The notes under the pieces: model-generated
Told to the model about the DNA's origin: nothing
Databases searched by the model: none
Seen by the model: the letters and a program-made list of their open reading frames with translations, nothing else
Translations under genes and position numbers: made by a program
DNA from: JAZOTM01 sp045657625
Lineage (GTDB): Bacteria; Bacillota; Clostridia; Lachnospirales; Lachnospiraceae
Direction: 5' to 3'
NCBI GenBank assembly: GCA_045657625.1
Contig: JAZOTM010000013.1
Span: 108,222-172,221, forward strand
Length of the DNA: 64,000 nucleotides
Shown: positions 61,893 to 64,000 of the stretch, piece after piece
Layout: every line of letters starts with the position of its first letter
Numbering within the stretch: position 1 is the first letter of the stretch

Positions 61893-62916
61893 TATCCGAT
61901 CCTCCATGCTCATTATTTTCCATCATTTTTGTTCCATGCTTATGGTGTGAATATCTTTTGTTTGTATGTAAAATCAATGGAGCTGAATTCGAATACTGTG
62001 CTTTAATTCTTGGATCTACCCATGCATATACCAAATCCGTAAGAAGCATTACCAGCGCAGTAAAAATCGCAAAAAACAAAACACACCCTCTGATAATCGG
62101 ATAATCACGATACGTAATACCATCCAACATATATCTACCTACTCCGGGAATCGCAAATAATTGCTCCGTAATTGCAGAGCCACAGACCACATTCGCTAAA
62201 TTACTACCAACAATGGTAATAACCGGCATTAATGCGTTCGGGAAAATATGATTTCTCATAATCTGCTGCTCCGGTACTCCCTTTGCTCTAGCTGTTACCA
62301 CAAAATCAGAACGAATTTTTTCCAAAACTGCAGATCGAACCTGTCTGGTATTCCCTGCAATTCCACCAATCATGCTCGTAAAGATTGGCAGTACCCACCA
62401 GCCCGGATTTGTAATGCCATATGCCGGAAGCCATCCTAATTTCAAAGCAAAAATTACGATACATTCCATAGCCAGCCAAAAACTAGGTACCGAAATCAAG
62501 GTCATACATAATGCAATAATTCCGTAGTCTTGCCATTTTCCTTGATGCTTTGCGCAGCTGATTCCCAAAGGTATCGAAATCACAACAGCAAGCACCATGC
62601 TAATCAGATTCAAAAAAATCGTATAAGGCAATCGTTTCATCAATTCTCCAATTACAGATACGTTATACGTCCAAGAAGTGCCCCAATCCCACTTAATGAA
62701 GCTATTGTAAAAAAAGGTTCCCAACTGCTTCAAATACGACTGATCCAAACCCAATTTATGTCTTAAATTTGCAATTTCCTCTGCTGTTGCAGTACTTCCC
62801 AGCATGTATTCAGCCGGATCTCCCGGGGTTAAATACAAAATCGTAAAGATAATAAATGCCACCCCCATAGTGGTCACTATCATCCATCCCAATCTTTTTA
62901 ATATATATCTTCCCAT
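61870..62916 (-). CDS. OppB/DppB-type ABC permease
   Basis: A 348-residue permease with six membrane helices and family marks LTPGDPAEYMLG, RQVRSAVLEKIRSDFVVTAR and AKGVPEQQIMRNH. It ends in an unusual 45-residue hydrophilic tail rich in His, Lys and Asp (KRYSHHKHGTKMMENNEHGG), which reaches over the OppC start. Behind the MBL gene (53 bases), probably in the same operon. Confidence 0.88.
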   Translation of the reverse strand: MGRYILKRLGWMIVTTMGVAFIIFTILYLTPGDPAEYMLGSTATAEEIANLRHKLGLDQSYLKQLGTFFYNSFIKWDWGTSWTYNVSVIGELMKRLPYTIFLNLISMVLAVVISIPLGISCAKHQGKWQDYGIIALCMTLISVPSFWLAMECIVIFALKLGWLPAYGITNPGWWVLPIFTSMIGGIAGNTRQVRSAVLEKIRSDFVVTARAKGVPEQQIMRNHIFPNALMPVITIVGSNLANVVCGSAITEQLFAIPGVGRYMLDGITYRDYPIIRGCVLFFAIFTALVMLLTDLVYAWVDPRIKAQYSNSAPLILHTNKRYSHHKHGTKMMENNEHGGSDNADEKES

Positions 62917-62969
62917 TTCCTTCTCCTTCTCTTCGAAATGATCATCCTTAGTAAATGTCTCTTCACCCT

Positions 62970-63827
62970 CTACAATAAATTTGCGTCATATACTAAAGTG
63001 ATACTTCCTTCTACGTGTTCCATCATCTTTTTATTCATTGCTGTTTTCCGTTTTGAGAATTTGGAAACACTGGGGATATCTTTTTCCACTTTTCCGTCTA
63101 ATACATCCGAAACAGCTTGAATCATATCCTGAAACAAGTCATGGCTCATGGGTTCTTTATCATGTCCACACCACAAAAGCGTATCGTCATTAATTTGACT
63201 CATAAAACGTACCAACCCGTCACGATACATTTCTAAACCAACTCTTTTTTCTAATGGGAGTGTCACAAGCGCAGTTCTTTTTCCTACGGCGTCACTGATA
63301 AATGCATAATTCTCTTTTCTATTGAGAAGTGCAATAGACCCTTGGGTATGTCCCGGAATTTCAAAAACCTCAAATCGTTCCTCATCAATTTCAAACACAT
63401 CCCCTTCTACTACGTTGTTATAAAGAAAATGCTTTCCTCCCGGATCCACTATATGCTCTTTGGCATACTCAAATATATTTTCATCCACATCATCTCCGGA
63501 GAATACATCGTCCATTCTACGTTCATAAGATAAAGCAATCGGTAATAAGGCATCATCCTTTTCATTCATATAAACCTTTCTAAATAATTCTGCAGCACCC
63601 ACGTGATCCGGATGTCCGTGTCCCACGACACAATAAACCGGGGTGTCCGTCAATTCCCGAATTTCATAGGGCAAAGTATCCACCACCCCAAATCCGGAAT
63701 CAAACAATAAGGATTCTTCATTTCCCACAACCAGATACATATTTACAAATGGCTTACTTGGTGACTCTTGCTCCGTAATCATATAAACATTTTTTGCTAT
63801 TTGCTTTTTGGTATAAATATCAAACAT
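62970..63827 (-). CDS. MBL-fold metallohydrolase, first gene of the permease operon
   Basis: A 285-residue MBL-fold protein: VVGHGHPDHVGAA, PGHTQGSIALL, FISDAVGKRT and LLWCGHDKEPMSHD. It is related to the hydrolase at 17048 (ESLLFDSGFG versus ALLIDTTYG). It has GAGGTGAGG before its ATG and precedes the OppB gene. With the other MBL protein at 52771, this gives two such hydrolases for one transport system, perhaps acting on successive intermediates. Substrate unknown; cytoplasmic. Confidence 0.8.
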   Translation of the reverse strand: MFDIYTKKQIAKNVYMITEQESPSKPFVNMYLVVGNEESLLFDSGFGVVDTLPYEIRELTDTPVYCVVGHGHPDHVGAAELFRKVYMNEKDDALLPIALSYERRMDDVFSGDDVDENIFEYAKEHIVDPGGKHFLYNNVVEGDVFEIDEERFEVFEIPGHTQGSIALLNRKENYAFISDAVGKRTALVTLPLEKRVGLEMYRDGLVRFMSQINDDTLLWCGHDKEPMSHDLFQDMIQAVSDVLDGKVEKDIPSVSKFSKRKTAMNKKMMEHVEGSITLVYDANLL

Positions 63828-63862
63828 CTCATCCTCACCTCTTTTTTTCTAAATTATAAATA

Positions 63863-63879
63863 GGCGTTTGCGAAACGCC
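63863..63879. repeat. Palindrome upstream of the MBL-permease operon
   Basis: GGCGTTT and AAACGCC are exact complements around GCG, 36 bases before the MBL start. No T-run of terminator type follows in either useful direction, so an operator is more likely. Confidence 0.45.
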
Positions 63880-63919
63880 AAAAAACGCATAAGTACGGCA
63901 TTTTTATTGCTACAAAAAT

Positions 63920-63995
63920 GAATAACTCCTCACCAAGTATGGTAAAATAGAATTGTCCAGAAACCATCTACCAACACTTAAGAAAGGAGTTATTC
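63920..63995 (+). promoter_or_regulatory. Start region of a rightward gene beyond the window, with 11-bp inverted repeat
   Basis: An extended -10 (TGGTAAAAT, 63940-63948) and a ribosome site AAAGGAG (63983-63989) point to a gene starting after the window edge. GAATAACTCCT (63920-63930) and AGGAGTTATTC (63985-63995) are exact complements; the right arm contains the ribosome site. It may be regulatory or mark the end of a mobile element; neither can be shown here. Confidence 0.3.
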
Positions 63996-64000
63996 TGATA

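Noticed and set aside
1..64000. CRISPR arrays, tRNA or rRNA genes, intact insertion sequences
   Set aside because: No regularly spaced direct repeats, no tRNA- or rRNA-like sequence and no intact transposase were noticed on reading both strands.

Overview
The window looks like a chromosome segment of a low-GC Gram-positive anaerobe of the Clostridia, most like Lachnospiraceae. The signs are strong GGAGG ribosome binding sites, lysine-rich lipoprotein signal peptides, a four-subunit 2-oxoacid:ferredoxin oxidoreductase, GPH-type sugar symporters, many cytoplasmic glycosidases with AraC-type regulators, and no respiratory cytochromes. No rRNA, tRNA, CRISPR array or intact transposon was seen. 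All names rest on reading motifs and overall protein similarity by eye; no search was run.

Region by region. (1) 1-5967, leftward: an operon in which a methionine-type ABC importer (metN, metI, metQ) is interleaved with all four subunits of a 2-oxoacid:ferredoxin oxidoreductase and ends in a phenylacetate-CoA-ligase-like gene cut by the window edge. (2) 6008-7409: fucO and its promoter region. (3) 7500-11808: a surface-type accessory stretch with an anchored protein, a decayed NADAR gene, a PIN / ImmA-IrrE / XRE trio, and an SH3 lipoprotein with a one-base frameshift in its signal peptide. (4) 11973-14133: a TetR regulator, a divergent amidohydrolase and a Sel1 protein. (5) 14170-39977: a plant-glycoside utilisation region. 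It holds GH43, GH3, GH2, GH78 rhamnosidase, GH120 xylosidase, two carbohydrate-type esterases, beta-phosphoglucomutase, two GPH symporters (one frameshifted), an MBL hydrolase and three AraC regulators, plus remnants of a large glycosidase, two more AraC genes and an ORF6N gene. A short motif, CGACATWTTTTC, recurs in at least five of its promoters and suggests one regulon. The glycosidases show no signal peptides, so they should act inside the cell on imported small glycosides; fucO would dispose of lactaldehyde from rhamnose.

(6) 39982-48478: membrane and housekeeping genes (antiporter, HPP protein, unknown membrane protein, aldo/keto reductase, P-loop kinase, LysR, two-component system, DUF2798 protein). 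(7) 48589-63879: the most distinctive part. One operon encodes a flavodoxin-like/rubredoxin/NADH-reductase fusion, a fumarate-reductase/AprA-type flavoprotein and a two-cluster ferredoxin, which together look like a soluble NADH-to-substrate reduction chain. Next to it, a LysR regulator sits between an operon of solute-binding protein, Ig-domain esterase, ceramidase-like hydrolase and MBL hydrolase and an operon of a third MBL hydrolase with the matching oligopeptide-type permeases and ATPases. I read this as uptake, hydrolysis and reductive processing of an unidentified amide- or ester-containing compound; the substrate is not shown by the sequence.
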